Assembly: GCF_900120175.1 (NCBI RefSeq)
Contig: NZ_FQLF01000002.1
Coordinates: 2,108,001-2,172,000, forward strand
Direction: 5' to 3'
Length of the DNA stretch: 64,000 bases
Source: Oceanicoccus sp. KOV_DT_Chl
Lineage (GTDB): Bacteria; Pseudomonadota; Gammaproteobacteria; Pseudomonadales; Dasaniaceae
Shown here: one piece after another, positions 9,157 to 19,302 of the stretch
How positions within the stretch are numbered: position 1 is the first letter of the stretch
How the letters are laid out: each line of letters starts with the position of its first letter
Position numbers and translations under genes: made by a program
Notes under the pieces: model-generated
Database searches by the model: none
What the model saw: the letters and a program-made list of their open reading frames with translations, nothing else
What the model was told of the DNA's origin: nothing

Positions 9157-10576
9157 ATGGCCACCTCAAGAGAGCAGTTTGGTTCGCGCATTGGCTTTAT
9201 CTTAGCGGCAGCAGGCTCTGCTGTAGGTATTGGCAATCTGGTGGGGTTTCCGGTAGCAGCGGCAAAAAATGGCGGTGGTGCTTTCTTATTGGTCTATGCC
9301 CTGTTTGTGTTCTTTGTGTGTTTGCCGGTCATGTTGGCCGAATTGTCAGTCGGTCGTCACTCCAAAAAGATCCGCTTGGGGCGTACCGAACTCTGTCGCC
9401 GGGCTCTTCGCTATGGCCTTTGGCCGGTTGGCTGGTGGTGATCACCCCTTATATGATTGCCGTGTTTTATATGGTGATTACGGTTTGGTTTTTGGTTATT
9501 TGTGTGAAGCAGTGATAGGTAATCTGGACCTATTAGCTGACCCTGATACCTTTGGCACCTTTATTAACAGTAATAAAGTGTTTGTGTACTTTGTTGTTGT
9601 GGCGGTTATGGTAAATGGTATTTTACTTGGCGGCGTTAAGGGAGGCATTGAGCGCGCCGCGAAAATTTTGATGCCGACGCTATTTGTGATGTTGATTGCC
9701 CTGGTGTTGTTTGTGCTGACTTTAGATAACGCTTTTGCCGGAGTGACGTATTATCTGGTGCCTGACTTTAGTAAAATCAATGCTGGAGTCATTAATGGCG
9801 CGCTATCCCAGGCCTTTTTTTCGCTCTCGCTGGGTATGGGGATTATGATTACCTATGGCTCATATATGTCGCGAAGTGAAAGCGTCGCTAACTCGGCCAA
9901 GTTTGTCGCTTTGATGGATACGGGCGTAGCTTTTGCTGCGGGCTTATTGATTATTCCTGCCATTTTCTCGTTTAACCCTGCAACCAATACCGCTGATTTA
10001 AGTGATTCGTCAGTTGGCTTGATCTTCAGTTTTCTGCCTAAAATATTTTTGGCGCTACAGGCGACGATTGGCTATGTGGGGGCGAGCGCGGTAGCAGCGT
10101 TATTTTTCTTATTGGTGTTCTTCGCGGCACTGACCTCGCTGGTCTCGATTACGGAAGTACCTACCTCAACGTTGGTAGGAGAGAAAGGTTATTCGCGCCC
10201 CAAGGCATTGCTGGTGTTAAGTGCCTCTATGGCGATGTTAACTTTTGCCTGTATTTTATCGTTTGGCCGGGTTGACGGGTTAACCAGTTTGGTGAGTTAT
10301 GCCGGGGTCAGTAAATCACTCTTTGATGTCATTATTGATGTATTTTATGACACGGTGCTGCCATTAAATGGCCTCCTGGTCTGCTTGTTTGTGATTTACC
10401 GGTGGCGGCAGCACAATTTCAATGCTGAGCTGGAAGTGGGTGATGATGGTTATAAGGGCTCCTGGATTGAGCGCTATGTTAATTTTGCCTTGAGCACCTT
10501 TATTCCGGTGATTTTGTTACTGGTGTTTATCAATACTGTGCTGCTTAAGTACTGGGGCTTCAGCCTGATTGGTTAA
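9157..10576 (+). pseudogene. Sodium:neurotransmitter symporter (NSS/SNF) family transporter, two frameshifts
   Basis: Sodium-coupled amino-acid or amine importer of the LeuT fold, inner membrane. Frame 1 gives MATSREQFGSRIGF, the TM1 motif IGNLVGFP and KNGGGAFLLVY; the reading frame is then lost at an A5 run (9364-9368) and again at a T5 run (9489-9493). Adding one A and one T restores the family sequence (RHSKKDPLGAYRTLSPGSS, then ITVWFFGYLCEAVIG) and a 473-residue protein with 10-11 TM segments. Two single-base losses in homopolymers suggest sequencing error more than decay. A paralogue lies at 16081-17424. Confidence 0.85.
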
Positions 10577-10724
10577 AAAGCCAGGGTTTGAACCTGGGTA
10601 CTAGCAGGGGCAATTGTCACCTTCCTCCTATTTCCTTCTATACAGATTCCGCGATGTTGGTCTATTTATCCGCAGTTTAGCGAAATAAGGGTTAATCCTT
10701 AACCCACTCCGCAAGCAATTGATG

Positions 10725-10730
10725 TATAAT
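10725..10730 (+). promoter_or_regulatory. Possible -10 box of typA
   Basis: A perfect TATAAT 55 bases before the typA start. No good -35 hexamer at 16-18 bases spacing, so this is only a candidate. Confidence 0.3.
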
Positions 10731-10784
10731 CCGCCACCTTTTTTACCCTGCCATCTATTCAGGAACTTCCACAGGTAACTCCCA

Positions 10785-12599
10785 GTGATTGAAAAACTTC
10801 GTAATATCGCCATTATTGCCCACGTTGACCACGGTAAAACCACCTTGGTAGACAAACTATTGTCCCAGTCCGGTACCCTGGATCGCCGCGATGAAGGCTC
10901 CGAGCGCGTGATGGATTCCAACGATCAGGAAAAAGAGCGCGGTATCACCATCCTCGCCAAAAATACCGCCATTGAGTGGAATGGCTACCATATCAACATC
11001 GTAGACACCCCTGGGCACGCCGATTTCGGTGGTGAAGTAGAGCGGGTGTTATCGATGGTAGATTGCGTACTGCTGCTGGTTGATGCGGTCGATGGCCCAA
11101 TGCCGCAAACCCGTTTTGTTACCTCCAAGGCTTTCGAGCAGGGTTTGAACCCGATTGTTGTTATCAATAAAGTAGATCGCCCGGGTGCTCGCCCTGATTG
11201 GGTGATGGATCAGGTGTTTGATTTATTTGATCGTCTAGGTGCAACTGACGAGCAGTTGGACTTCCCGGTTATATACGCCTCCGCCCTGAACGGTATTGCC
11301 GGTTTGGATGTGGACGATATGGCTGAGGACATGACCCCGTTATTTCAGTTGGTGGTTGATCAGGTTAAGCCGCCAGCTGTTGATGTTAATGGCACTTTCC
11401 AGATGCAGGTATCCGCATTGGATTACTCTAGCTATGTTGGTGTTATCGGTGTCGGTCGGATCGCTCGCGGATCGCTCAAGCCTAATCAGCAAGTGATAGT
11501 AGTGGGCGCTGATGGCAAAGAGAAAAAAGGCAAAGTCCTCAAGGTCATGGGCTATTTGGGCCTTGAGCGTATCGAAGTGGCAGAAGCCAGTGCTGGCGAT
11601 ATTGTTTGTATTACCGGTATCGAAGGCCTAAGTATTTCCGATACCTTATGTGATCCCGCAGCCGTTGAAGCTTTGCCTGCGTTAAGCGTAGATGAGCCAA
11701 CAGTGAGCATGACGTTTCAGGTTAACGATTCACCGTTCGCTGGTAAAGAAGGTAAGTTTGTCACTTCGCGCAATATTAAAGATCGCTTGGAGCAGGAATT
11801 AATTCACAACGTGGCGTTGCGAGTAGAGACCGGTGATACGCCGGATAAATTTAAAGTCTCTGGCCGTGGTGAATTGCATTTATCAGTGTTAATTGAATCC
11901 ATGCGTCGCGAAGGTTATGAGCTGGGTGTATCGCGTCCGGAAGTTATCCAACGTGAAGTCGATGGTGAAATCCAGGAGCCTTATGAGCAAGTGGTAATTG
12001 ATGTAGAAGATCAGCATCAAGGTTCCATTATGGAAGAGCTGGGGTTGCGTAAAGCTGAAATGACTAATATGGAACCCGACGGTAAAGGTCGAGTTAAATT
12101 GGAATTTATGATTCCTTCGCGCGGCTTAATTGGTTTCCGTTCGCAGTTTTTAACCATGACCTCAGGTTCAGGCATTTTAACCAGTATTTTTGATCACTAT
12201 GGCCCAGTAAAAATTGGTGAAGTGGTTAGTCGTCAAAATGGTGTGATGGTTTCTATGGTTACCGGCAAGACGGCAAGCTTTTCATTATTTAATTTGCAGG
12301 ATCGTGGACGTATGTTCCTTGGCCATGCGGTAGAAATTTATGAAGGACAAGTAGTAGGTTTGCACTCGCGCAGCAACGATTTGGCGGTTAACCCGACCAA
12401 AGGTAAGCAGCTGACTAACGTACGTGCTTCAGGCACCGACGAAGCGTTAACCTTGGTGCCGCCAGTCAAACACACCTTGGAACAGGCGTTAGAATTTATT
12501 GAAGATGATGAACTGGTAGAAGTTACGCCAGTCAGCATTCGTATTCGTAAAAAATTACTGACGGAAAATGCGCGCAAGCGTGCCGGTAATGCCAAGTAA
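10785..12599 (+). CDS. typA: Translational GTPase TypA/BipA
   Basis: Ribosome-associated GTPase of the EF-G family that helps 50S assembly and translation under stress. 604 residues, the standard length. G1 [10 protein letters not shown] (about 13-22), the switch region with ERGITI, G3 [13 protein letters not shown]4 NKVDRP, then the EF-G-like domains and the TypA C-terminal domain with [12 protein letters not shown] and [12 protein letters not shown]. The start is GTG at 10785, matching the family N terminus [19 protein letters not shown] terminator follows at once. Confidence 0.97.
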   Translation: MIEKLRNIAIIAHVDHGKTTLVDKLLSQSGTLDRRDEGSERVMDSNDQEKERGITILAKNTAIEWNGYHINIVDTPGHADFGGEVERVLSMVDCVLLLVDAVDGPMPQTRFVTSKAFEQGLNPIVVINKVDRPGARPDWVMDQVFDLFDRLGATDEQLDFPVIYASALNGIAGLDVDDMAEDMTPLFQLVVDQVKPPAVDVNGTFQMQVSALDYSSYVGVIGVGRIARGSLKPNQQVIVVGADGKEKKGKVLKVMGYLGLERIEVAEASAGDIVCITGIEGLSISDTLCDPAAVEALPALSVDEPTVSMTFQVNDSPFAGKEGKFVTSRNIKDRLEQELIHNVALRVETGDTPDKFKVSGRGELHLSVLIESMRREGYELGVSRPEVIQREVDGEIQEPYEQVVIDVEDQHQGSIMEELGLRKAEMTNMEPDGKGRVKLEFMIPSRGLIGFRSQFLTMTSGSGILTSIFDHYGPVKIGEVVSRQNGVMVSMVTGKTASFSLFNLQDRGRMFLGHAVEIYEGQVVGLHSRSNDLAVNPTKGKQLTNVRASGTDEALTLVPPVKHTLEQALEFIEDDELVEVTPVSIRIRKKLLTENARKRAGNAK

Positions 12600-12611
12600 T
12601 TAGCGTGTTGA

Positions 12612-12636
12612 TTGCCACTGTTGTGGCAACCTTTTT
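12612..12636 (+). terminator. Terminator after typA
   Basis: TTGCCAC / GTGGCAA stem with a TGTT loop, followed by CCTTTTT. Confidence 0.75.
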
Positions 12637-12730
12637 AAGATAGCGTTATTCCTGTGAAAACGGGAATCAATGGTTTGGAGTAATGAGTCGCTAGGCTTAT
12701 TAATTCAGGCCATTTTTTTTGCCTGTGAGT

Positions 12731-13357
12731 TTAATTTATTATCACCAGCACCGCTAAACAAATGATTAGCACGCCAAAAAGTTTCTCCAATTTATCACTA
12801 TAACCGGTAAACATTGCCATTACTTGCGGTCTGGATACGGCGCTGGCGACCAAGCAATACCACGCCGCATCAATCGTTGCGGCAGTGCCCGCCATCATCA
12901 GCTTTTCTGATAGGTCTGCTTGCTCGCTAACAAATTGACTAAATAGTGCGAGAAAAAACAAGGCGACTTTGGGGTTCAGGATGGCGATTGAAAAACCGAC
13001 CCTGAAACTACGGCTTAAGGTTTCAGTGTGGTAGCTAGCTTGCTGGTTGTGTGGTGCCGGAGGAGTCTGGTTCGGTAACAGGCCTAAAGCCTTAAATCCA
13101 AGGTAGAGTAAAAAGCCTGCCCCAAGAATTTTCAAGCCGCTAAACACTGCCGGGTTTTGCGTAATTACAACGGCCAAACCTAGCGCTGCCAGTAATGCGT
13201 AACAAGCAATGCCCAGACCGTGAGCTATGGCCGCGACGATCCCGTGTTGACGATTACTTTTAGCGGTAATTTGGATAATCACCGCCAGGCTCGGCCCTGG
13301 GCTCATAGCACCGAGAGCGCAGAGTGTGAGTAGGGATAGCCAAGTGGTGGTGGTCAT
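12731..13357 (-). CDS. LysE/RhtB-family amino-acid exporter
   Basis: Inner-membrane exporter of amino acids or homoserine lactone-like compounds; 208 residues with about six hydrophobic segments, the family norm. The N-terminal segment carries the family motif GAMSPGPSLAVI (about 16-27), followed by HGLGIACYALLAALGLA and the FLLYLGFKALG helix. The substrate cannot be told from sequence. It stands alone on the minus strand between typA and a TonB-dependent receptor. Confidence 0.9.
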   Translation of the reverse strand: MTTTTWLSLLTLCALGAMSPGPSLAVIIQITAKSNRQHGIVAAIAHGLGIACYALLAALGLAVVITQNPAVFSGLKILGAGFLLYLGFKALGLLPNQTPPAPHNQQASYHTETLSRSFRVGFSIAILNPKVALFFLALFSQFVSEQADLSEKLMMAGTAATIDAAWYCLVASAVSRPQVMAMFTGYSDKLEKLFGVLIICLAVLVIIN

Positions 13358-13549
13358 AGTGAATTCTGAGTTGAGATGTAATTGGCTAGGTTTTCGGCCG
13401 GTAGCGAGCTGTAGTAGCTATTGAGCGCTTGTGGTTCGATATTATGCACCAAAATACCCCATAAATTTGCTTATTTAATGAGCTGAATCTACTTTTTAAG
13501 GAGTCGGTCATTAAGTGCCGGCAACATAATATTAATGGGGGAGACAAAT

Positions 13550-15921
13550 ATGAATACAAAAAAATGGGTGAAAGCCTTATTGCCTGCTGCAATAGTTGCA
13601 GTTTATTCAGGAGGCGTAGCGGCGGAGCGAGCCACTATTGAAGAGGTGTTGGTAACAGCGACCAAGCGCAGCACTTCAATTAAGGACGTGCCATTCTCAA
13701 TTAATGCGCAAACTCAGCAAGATATCCAGCGGGCTGGTGCCGGTAGTCTTGAGGACTTGGCGAGAAATGTGGCAGGTTTGAGTATTCAAAATCTTGGGCC
13801 GGGCCAAAGTCAGGTATCTATCCGGGGTGTTTCTGCGGGGCAGGTAATCCGTGATCAACCTGGTGTAAAAGAGCAGGTCGGTATCTATTTAGATGAGTCA
13901 GTCATTTCTTTGTCGTTGTTTACTCCGGATTTCGATTTGTTTGACCTTAATCGAGTTGAAACCTTAAGAGGGCCACAGGGAACACTTTTTGGCTCCGGTT
14001 CGGTAGGGGGCACCGTTCGTTATATTACTAACCAGCCCACTTTTGAAAGCGTCGAAGGGCTAATTGAAGCGAACTTTCACACCGTGACTGATGGTGAAGA
14101 GGGCGGGCACTTCAAGGGCATGGTTAATATACCCATTAGCGACACCTTGGCAATGCGAGTGGTGGCTTATAATACCGAGTATGCAGGTTATATTGATGCG
14201 CTGGGTGAAAACGGTGCAAGGTCCAGAGATGTTAATGGCGGCACACGAACTGGTGGCCGGATAGCACTTAAATTTCAACCTACCGAAAGTTTAACTATTA
14301 CCCCTCGTATTACCTATCAAGAGCTGGAATCTGATGGTTTCAATCGGCAAGAGGTTTTTAATTTATACGCTAACCCTTACACCACAACCCGCCCTGCGAT
14401 CCAACTGGGTGAGCGCGAACAGTATCTTTTATTGGATGAAAAGTTCACCGATGAAACATTACTGGCGGATTTGGTGGTGGAAATTAATCTTGATGCTTTT
14501 GATATCACTTCGATAACAAGTTATACCGAACGGGATATTTTGGTCAGCCGTGATGCGAGCGCTTTAACGGGAAGTGTTTCGGTTGATGTCGGCATCCCTG
14601 ATGCAGGGGTTTTGCTCCCTTCTAATTTGCGCGATACCACGGATTTAGAACAGCTGACACAAGAGGTTAGATTGAGCTCAAATGGTAATGGTGCATTGCA
14701 ATGGCTGGTTGGAGCTTTTTATTCAGACACCGATAGGGAATATGAGCAACGTTTACCAACCCCCGGTTATGATGCATTTGCAGATGCAGCTTTGGGGCGG
14801 GCACCTCGGCAGGGGCTGCCAACGGTTTCCCGTTGAACTCACCTTATAATGCGGACTTACCCTACACATTCGAGCAGATCGCTGTGTTCGGGGAAGTGAA
14901 TTACGATTTTTCCGAAAAGCTGCATGGTACTTTTGGCTTGCGTTGGTATGACTTTGAGGAAGAGCGGGAGTTTAATTCTGGCGGCTTTTTCTCTAACGGT
15001 GACAATGACTACGACAAGACTACCGCTGATGGTGTTAATCCTCGGGTCATGTTGAGTTACGACTTGACTGATGCCACCACGGTGAATAGCCAAATTTCGC
15101 AAGGCTTTCGTCAGGGCGGAGCGAATGATCCGTTGAATATTGGATTGTGCGGTGCTGATGATGTGGTGAATTTTGGTGGTAATCCAGAATATGATGAAGA
15201 AACCCTGACCAACTATGAAGTCGGTATTAAGTCGCAGTTAACCAGTACCTTCTCATTTAATGCCGCGGTCTTTTACGCCGATATAAAAGATTTACAAGTG
15301 ACATTGGATGCCGGGTCTTGTTCTTCTCGAGTGGTTTTTAATGTTCCGGAAGCGCATACGGCAGGGGTTGAAGTTGAGTTGAATGCCCAGCCTATGGATG
15401 GATTGGATTTTTCAGTTGCAATGAGTGTTATAGAGTCTGAGTTTGATTCTACAATACCGAGCGCTAGCGGTGGAGCGTTAGGCGGTTTAGAGGATGGTAA
15501 CAAACTTGCCTCTGTGCCTGAGTTTCAATTTGCTGCTACTGCGACATACAATTTCAATGCTGAAGCTATTGCTTATGGTGCAGAAGGATATATATCCGCG
15601 ACCTTCCAGTATGTAGGAGAGAGAATTACGCAGCCAGGTGATCAAGTCTCCGGGGCTGGGGATTTCACTTCCGGCCTACCGTTTGGAGGAGCAACGGGCA
15701 ATGAAGAAACCAATCTCGACCTTGAGCTGGATGCTTACCAGTTGATTAATTTAAGTGCGGGGATTATATCCGGTTCTTGGGAGACAGTGTTTTACATTAA
15801 TAATATTGCCGATGAGAATGTGGATCTTTCTTTTGATCGTGAGCGCGGTGGTCGTGCACGATTGGGCTATAGAACCAATCAACCACGTACAATGGGGGTG
15901 ACTGTTCGCAAGTCTTTCTAA
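13550..15921 (+). pseudogene. TonB-dependent outer-membrane receptor, one frameshift
   Basis: Outer-membrane gated channel for a scarce nutrient (substrate unknown). Signal peptide to about GGVAA/ERATIEE, TonB box region IEEVLVTATKR, plug domain with SIRGVS and RVETLRGPQGTLFG, then a 22-strand barrel ending in a C-terminal Phe (VTVRKSF). The frame breaks in the G run at 14794-14801; adding one G joins the two halves (ADAALG to AGTSAGAANGFPLNSPYN) into a 790-residue protein. Start ATG at 13550, with GGGGGAG just upstream, is preferred over 13535. Probably a sequencing artefact. Neighbouring NSS symporters could take up the product of the same substrate, but that is speculation. Confidence 0.87.
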
Positions 15922-15940
15922 GAACCAGCGACAATCGTAT

Positions 15941-15965
15941 AAGGCGCCTTCGGGCGCCTTTTTTG
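15941..15965 (+). terminator. Terminator after the TonB receptor
   Basis: AAGGCGCC / GGCGCCTT perfect stem with a TTCG tetraloop, followed by TTTT. Confidence 0.92.
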
Positions 15966-16080
15966 TCTTCATTCCGCTGGTTACGCTAACTTTAGAGTAA
16001 TGAATAAGTATAATGTGGGGATTGTGTGCGCAATATTTCACTGGCATCGTACTATAAGAATGAAAACAGGTAGTCAAACT

Positions 16081-17424
16081 ATGGCATCCAGAGAACAATT
16101 CTCCTCCAAAACCGGTTTTGTCATGGCCGCTGCCGGTTCGGCAATCGGCTTGGGTAATATCTGGGGCTTTCCCACCCAAACCGCCAGCAACGGTGGTGCG
16201 GCTTTTGTGCTGGTTTATTTTGTTCTCGCTTTTTGTTTGGCCTATCCGGCGTTAATGGCGGAGTTGATTATTGGTCGGCATGCTCGCGCTAATGTGATGA
16301 CGGCGTTGCGAGGTATCTCGACGGGTAAGTTTACCTATCGTCTGGGCACTGCGGTGGGCTGTTATGGTGTTATTACGGCAAGTTTGATTTTAAGTTTTTA
16401 TGCCATCGTGGCGGGGTGGATGCTGGCTTTTTTGCTGGAATCTGTTTGTCAGATATTGGGTTGGTCTGACGTGAGCAAGTGGTTGGTGAGTTTTAGCTTT
16501 GAGCGCAATATTATATTTATGGCGCTGTTTATGATGTTGACTATATCGATCATTGCTAAAGGCGTTACCGGCGGGATTGAAAAGTGGTCGACTCGATTAA
16601 TGCCTCTATTGATAGTTATTCTAGTGGGATTAATTATTTATGTACTGATACAGGATGGTGCCAGTGAAGGTTTAAGGGTTTATTTATTACCGGAGTTTTC
16701 ACAGATCAACCCCCGGTTAATTATTGATGCGATGGGACAGGCTTTTTTCTCATTGTCACTGGGGGTGGGAACGATGTTAATTTATGGCTCGTATCTTAGT
16801 GAAGAAGAGAGCCTGCCGGCGTTGGGTGCTGCGGTAACTTTGGTCGATGCGGGGATAGCTTTTATAGCAGGGTTATTAATTATCCCTGCTATCTATGTCG
16901 CTAAACAATATGGTGCAGAAATATTTACTGATGCTGGCCAGTTGATTGCGGGACCGGATTTGATCTTTCAGGTATTGCCGGTGTTATTTAAGTCGATGGG
17001 CAGTGTGGGTATGGTGGTAGGGCTTGCATTCTTTGTACTGATGTCCATTGCGTCACTGACCTCTTCCATATCAATGTTGGAAGTGCCTGTCTCCTTGGCG
17101 GCGGAAGAAACAGCGGCTAGCCGGGTGCAAGCTACCTGGGCGATAGGAGCAATAATCTTCTGTATTTCGACGTTGATATTGCTCAATTTTGATGCGCTTT
17201 TTGGTTTTGTTATTGATCTCACCACCGTTTACAGTCAGCCTATATTGGGTGTGTTATTGTGTATCTTTGTCGGCTGGATTTGGCACCGGGATAATTTGTT
17301 AGCTGAAATTAAAAAAGGCCACCCGGAAATTCAAGGTGGTTTTTTTTGGAAAGTTTGGCCTACGTATGTGCGGTTTTTTTGTCCGGTCTTAATAATGACG
17401 GCGTTTATACAAAGTGTCGTATAA
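16081..17424 (+). CDS. Sodium:neurotransmitter symporter (NSS/SNF) family transporter
   Basis: LeuT-fold sodium-coupled importer, inner membrane, 447 residues, intact. TM1 has AAGSAIGLGNIWGFP, then SNGGAAFVLVY; TM6 region GQAFFSLSLGVGTMLIYGSY carries the unwound sodium/substrate site. Paralogous to the frameshifted copy at 9157-10576: the starts MATSREQF and MASREQF correspond, which is why I start at the ATG 16081 and not at upstream in-frame codons (16060, 16000). Substrate not predictable. Confidence 0.9.
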   Translation: MASREQFSSKTGFVMAAAGSAIGLGNIWGFPTQTASNGGAAFVLVYFVLAFCLAYPALMAELIIGRHARANVMTALRGISTGKFTYRLGTAVGCYGVITASLILSFYAIVAGWMLAFLLESVCQILGWSDVSKWLVSFSFERNIIFMALFMMLTISIIAKGVTGGIEKWSTRLMPLLIVILVGLIIYVLIQDGASEGLRVYLLPEFSQINPRLIIDAMGQAFFSLSLGVGTMLIYGSYLSEEESLPALGAAVTLVDAGIAFIAGLLIIPAIYVAKQYGAEIFTDAGQLIAGPDLIFQVLPVLFKSMGSVGMVVGLAFFVLMSIASLTSSISMLEVPVSLAAEETAASRVQATWAIGAIIFCISTLILLNFDALFGFVIDLTTVYSQPILGVLLCIFVGWIWHRDNLLAEIKKGHPEIQGGFFWKVWPTYVRFFCPVLIMTAFIQSVV

Positions 17425-17489
17425 ACAGTATTGATTTAACTCTAGTGCGGCGGCGGTAACATCGCTCGCTGTAGAAGGTGTCGCAACAG

Positions 17490-18470
17490 ATGATGACGCT
17501 ATACCCTGAAATAAAACCTTATCAACGCCACCAGCTGGCGGTAGATAATATTCACCGACTGTATTTGGAAGAAAGCGGTGATCCGGATGGCATTCCGGTG
17601 TTGTTTATTCATGGCGGACCAGGTGCCGGTTGTGATAAAAATACGCGGCGTTTTTTTGATCCCGAGCGTTATCGCATTATTGCTTTTGATCAGCGGGGTG
17701 CAGGTCGTTCGACCCCTCATGCCGAATTAAAAAATAATAACACGCAGGCATTGATCGCTGATATTGAAGCCATACGCCAGTTTTTGAATATTGAGCAGTG
17801 GGTGTTGTTTGGTGGTTCCTGGGGTTCAACTTTAGGGCTGCTGTATACGCAGGCTTATCCTGAGCGAGTCATGGGTTTGATTTTGCGCGGTATATTTTTG
17901 TGCCGTGAGCAGGACTTACGCTGGTTTTATCAACATGGAGCGAGCTTGGTTTTCCCTGATTACTGGGAGGATTATGTGCATCCGATAGCGCTATCGAAAC
18001 GCAATGATTTTATTCATGCGTATTATGAGTTGCTGACCGGTGATAATGAATTGGCAAGAATGGGGGCGGCGAAAGCCTGGTCAGTCTGGGAGGCGCGCTG
18101 TGCAACCCTGCGTCCTAGTCGCGATCTGGTTGACCATTTTGGTGATCCGCATACCGCGTTGGCATTGGCGCGAATTGAAGCACACTATTTTGTCAATAAT
18201 AGTTTTATTGAACCCAATCAAATTCTAAATAATGCGAATAAGTTAGCGGGCATTCCCAGTATTATTGTGCATGGCCGTTACGACATGGTGTGCCCGTTAG
18301 ACAATGCGGTGGCATTACATAATGTGTGGCCCGATAGTCAGCTAAATATTGTGCGTGACGCAGGGCACTCTTCATCTGAGCCAAGTATTATTGATGCTCT
18401 GGTCCGGGCAACGCGTGATATGGCGCGGCGATTTCGTCCTGAGGATGAGGGAGATGATGCTTCCGATTGA
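17490..18470 (+). CDS. pip: Proline iminopeptidase
   Basis: Alpha/beta-hydrolase (family S33) that removes N-terminal proline from peptides; cytoplasmic, about 326 residues. Visible: TLYPEIKPY near the N terminus, oxyanion-loop HGGPGAGCD, nucleophile elbow GGSWGSTLGL, the acid in HGRYDMVCP, and the catalytic His in RDAGHSSSEP. The start is ATG 17490, 11 bases after AGAAGG; a GTG at 17478 is possible but overlaps that site. Followed closely by dtd, the pip-dtd pair also found in pseudomonads. Confidence 0.94.
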   Translation: MMTLYPEIKPYQRHQLAVDNIHRLYLEESGDPDGIPVLFIHGGPGAGCDKNTRRFFDPERYRIIAFDQRGAGRSTPHAELKNNNTQALIADIEAIRQFLNIEQWVLFGGSWGSTLGLLYTQAYPERVMGLILRGIFLCREQDLRWFYQHGASLVFPDYWEDYVHPIALSKRNDFIHAYYELLTGDNELARMGAAKAWSVWEARCATLRPSRDLVDHFGDPHTALALARIEAHYFVNNSFIEPNQILNNANKLAGIPSIIVHGRYDMVCPLDNAVALHNVWPDSQLNIVRDAGHSSSEPSIIDALVRATRDMARRFRPEDEGDDASD

Positions 18471-18505
18471 GCGGGGGATAATTAACTATTTTTTTGAGGT
18501 AGCTA

Positions 18506-18943
18506 TTGAAAGCATTGATACAGCGAGTTTCGACAGCCAGTGTTGTTGTTGATAATAAAAAAATTGGCGAGATAGGTCAGGGCTTGTTAGTTCTGTTAGG
18601 GGTAGAAAAACAGGACAATGAGCAAAGTGTTGAGAAAATGGCGGCGCGTTTGACTGCTTATCGGGTTTTTTCAGATGCTGAAGGAAAAATGAATTTAAGT
18701 GTCAGTGATATCAATGGCGCTATGCTAATGGTTTCGCAATTCACTCTGGCAGCAGATACTCGTAAAGGTTTACGGCCCGGTTTTTCTTCGGCAGCAAGTC
18801 CTGATTTAGCTGAACATTTGTACGAATTGCTGGTCGAGACAATTAGAAGGCAATCCGTTGTTGTTGAGACAGGTCAGTTTGCTGCCGATATGCAGGTTAG
18901 CTTGGTCAATGATGGGCCGGTTACGTTTTTATTGGAAGTGTAA
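18506..18943 (+). CDS. dtd: D-aminoacyl-tRNA deacylase
   Basis: Hydrolyses D-amino acids (and glycine) mischarged on tRNA, a proofreading step. 145 residues, exactly family size. N-terminal [13 protein letters not shown], the SQFTL(A) motif and the C-terminal NDGPVTF carrying the Gly-cisPro dipeptide that enforces chirality. The start is TTG at 18506 with GAGG 7 bases upstream, and no better ATG exists. Same operon as pip (35-base gap). Confidence 0.95.
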   Translation: MKALIQRVSTASVVVDNKKIGEIGQGLLVLLGVEKQDNEQSVEKMAARLTAYRVFSDAEGKMNLSVSDINGAMLMVSQFTLAADTRKGLRPGFSSAASPDLAEHLYELLVETIRRQSVVVETGQFAADMQVSLVNDGPVTFLLEV

Positions 18944-18964
18944 TAGCTAGAGTGAGGGTGTTAA

Positions 18965-19297
18965 ATGTTAAAGCCAGTAGTGTTAAGTTTATTGTTAGTT
19001 TCTTCAACTGTGGTGGCAGAAAAATCTTTATGGGATAAAACCAAAGATGCCAGTAACAATGCCTGGGAAGATACCAAAGAAATCAGTGGCGAAGCATTGG
19101 ATAAAACCAAGGAAGGCAGTAAGGACGCGCTGGGGAAAACCAAAGAAGTAAGCAAGGATGTATGGGGCAAGACCAAAGATACCGGCGGTAAGATTTGGGA
19201 TAAAACAAAAGATACCAGTGGTGATGTTGCAGAAGACGTTAAAGAAGGTGGCTCTGGTATTTGGGGTGACGTAAAAGATTGGTGGAATGATCTTTAG
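18965..19297 (+). CDS. Secreted LEA-like protein with eight 11-residue repeats
   Basis: 110 residues, not recognised as a named family. Signal peptide 1-18 (cleavage at about VVA/EKS). Everything after it, residues 20-107, is eight consecutive 11-residue repeats of the pattern xxxWDKTKDxS, followed only by NDL. The repeat is highly charged (Lys/Asp/Glu) with a conserved aromatic or Leu, like group-3 LEA and other 11-mer amphipathic helices that form on drying or against membranes. GAGG lies 7 bases before the ATG. It may be cotranscribed with pip-dtd (21-base gap) and is convergent with the next gene. Confidence 0.7.
   Translation: MLKPVVLSLLLVSSTVVAEKSLWDKTKDASNNAWEDTKEISGEALDKTKEGSKDALGKTKEVSKDVWGKTKDTGGKIWDKTKDTSGDVAEDVKEGGSGIWGDVKDWWNDL
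19022..19285 (+). repeat. Eight in-frame 33-bp tandem repeats
   Basis: Coding repeat of eight 33-base units, diverged at DNA level but regular at protein level (11 residues each, core KTK[DE]). No unit is lost or partial. Confidence 0.75.
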
Positions 19298-19302
19298 GCG
19301 CG

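Noticed and set aside
9157-10576. Programmed frameshifting in the NSS symporter
   Set aside because: Two separate single-base losses in simple A and T runs, without slippery heptamer plus structure, fit sequencing error better; similar lesions occur in four other unrelated genes.
10588-10606. CCAGG/CCTGG hairpin after the first NSS symporter
   Set aside because: Short stem with no T run; not a convincing terminator.
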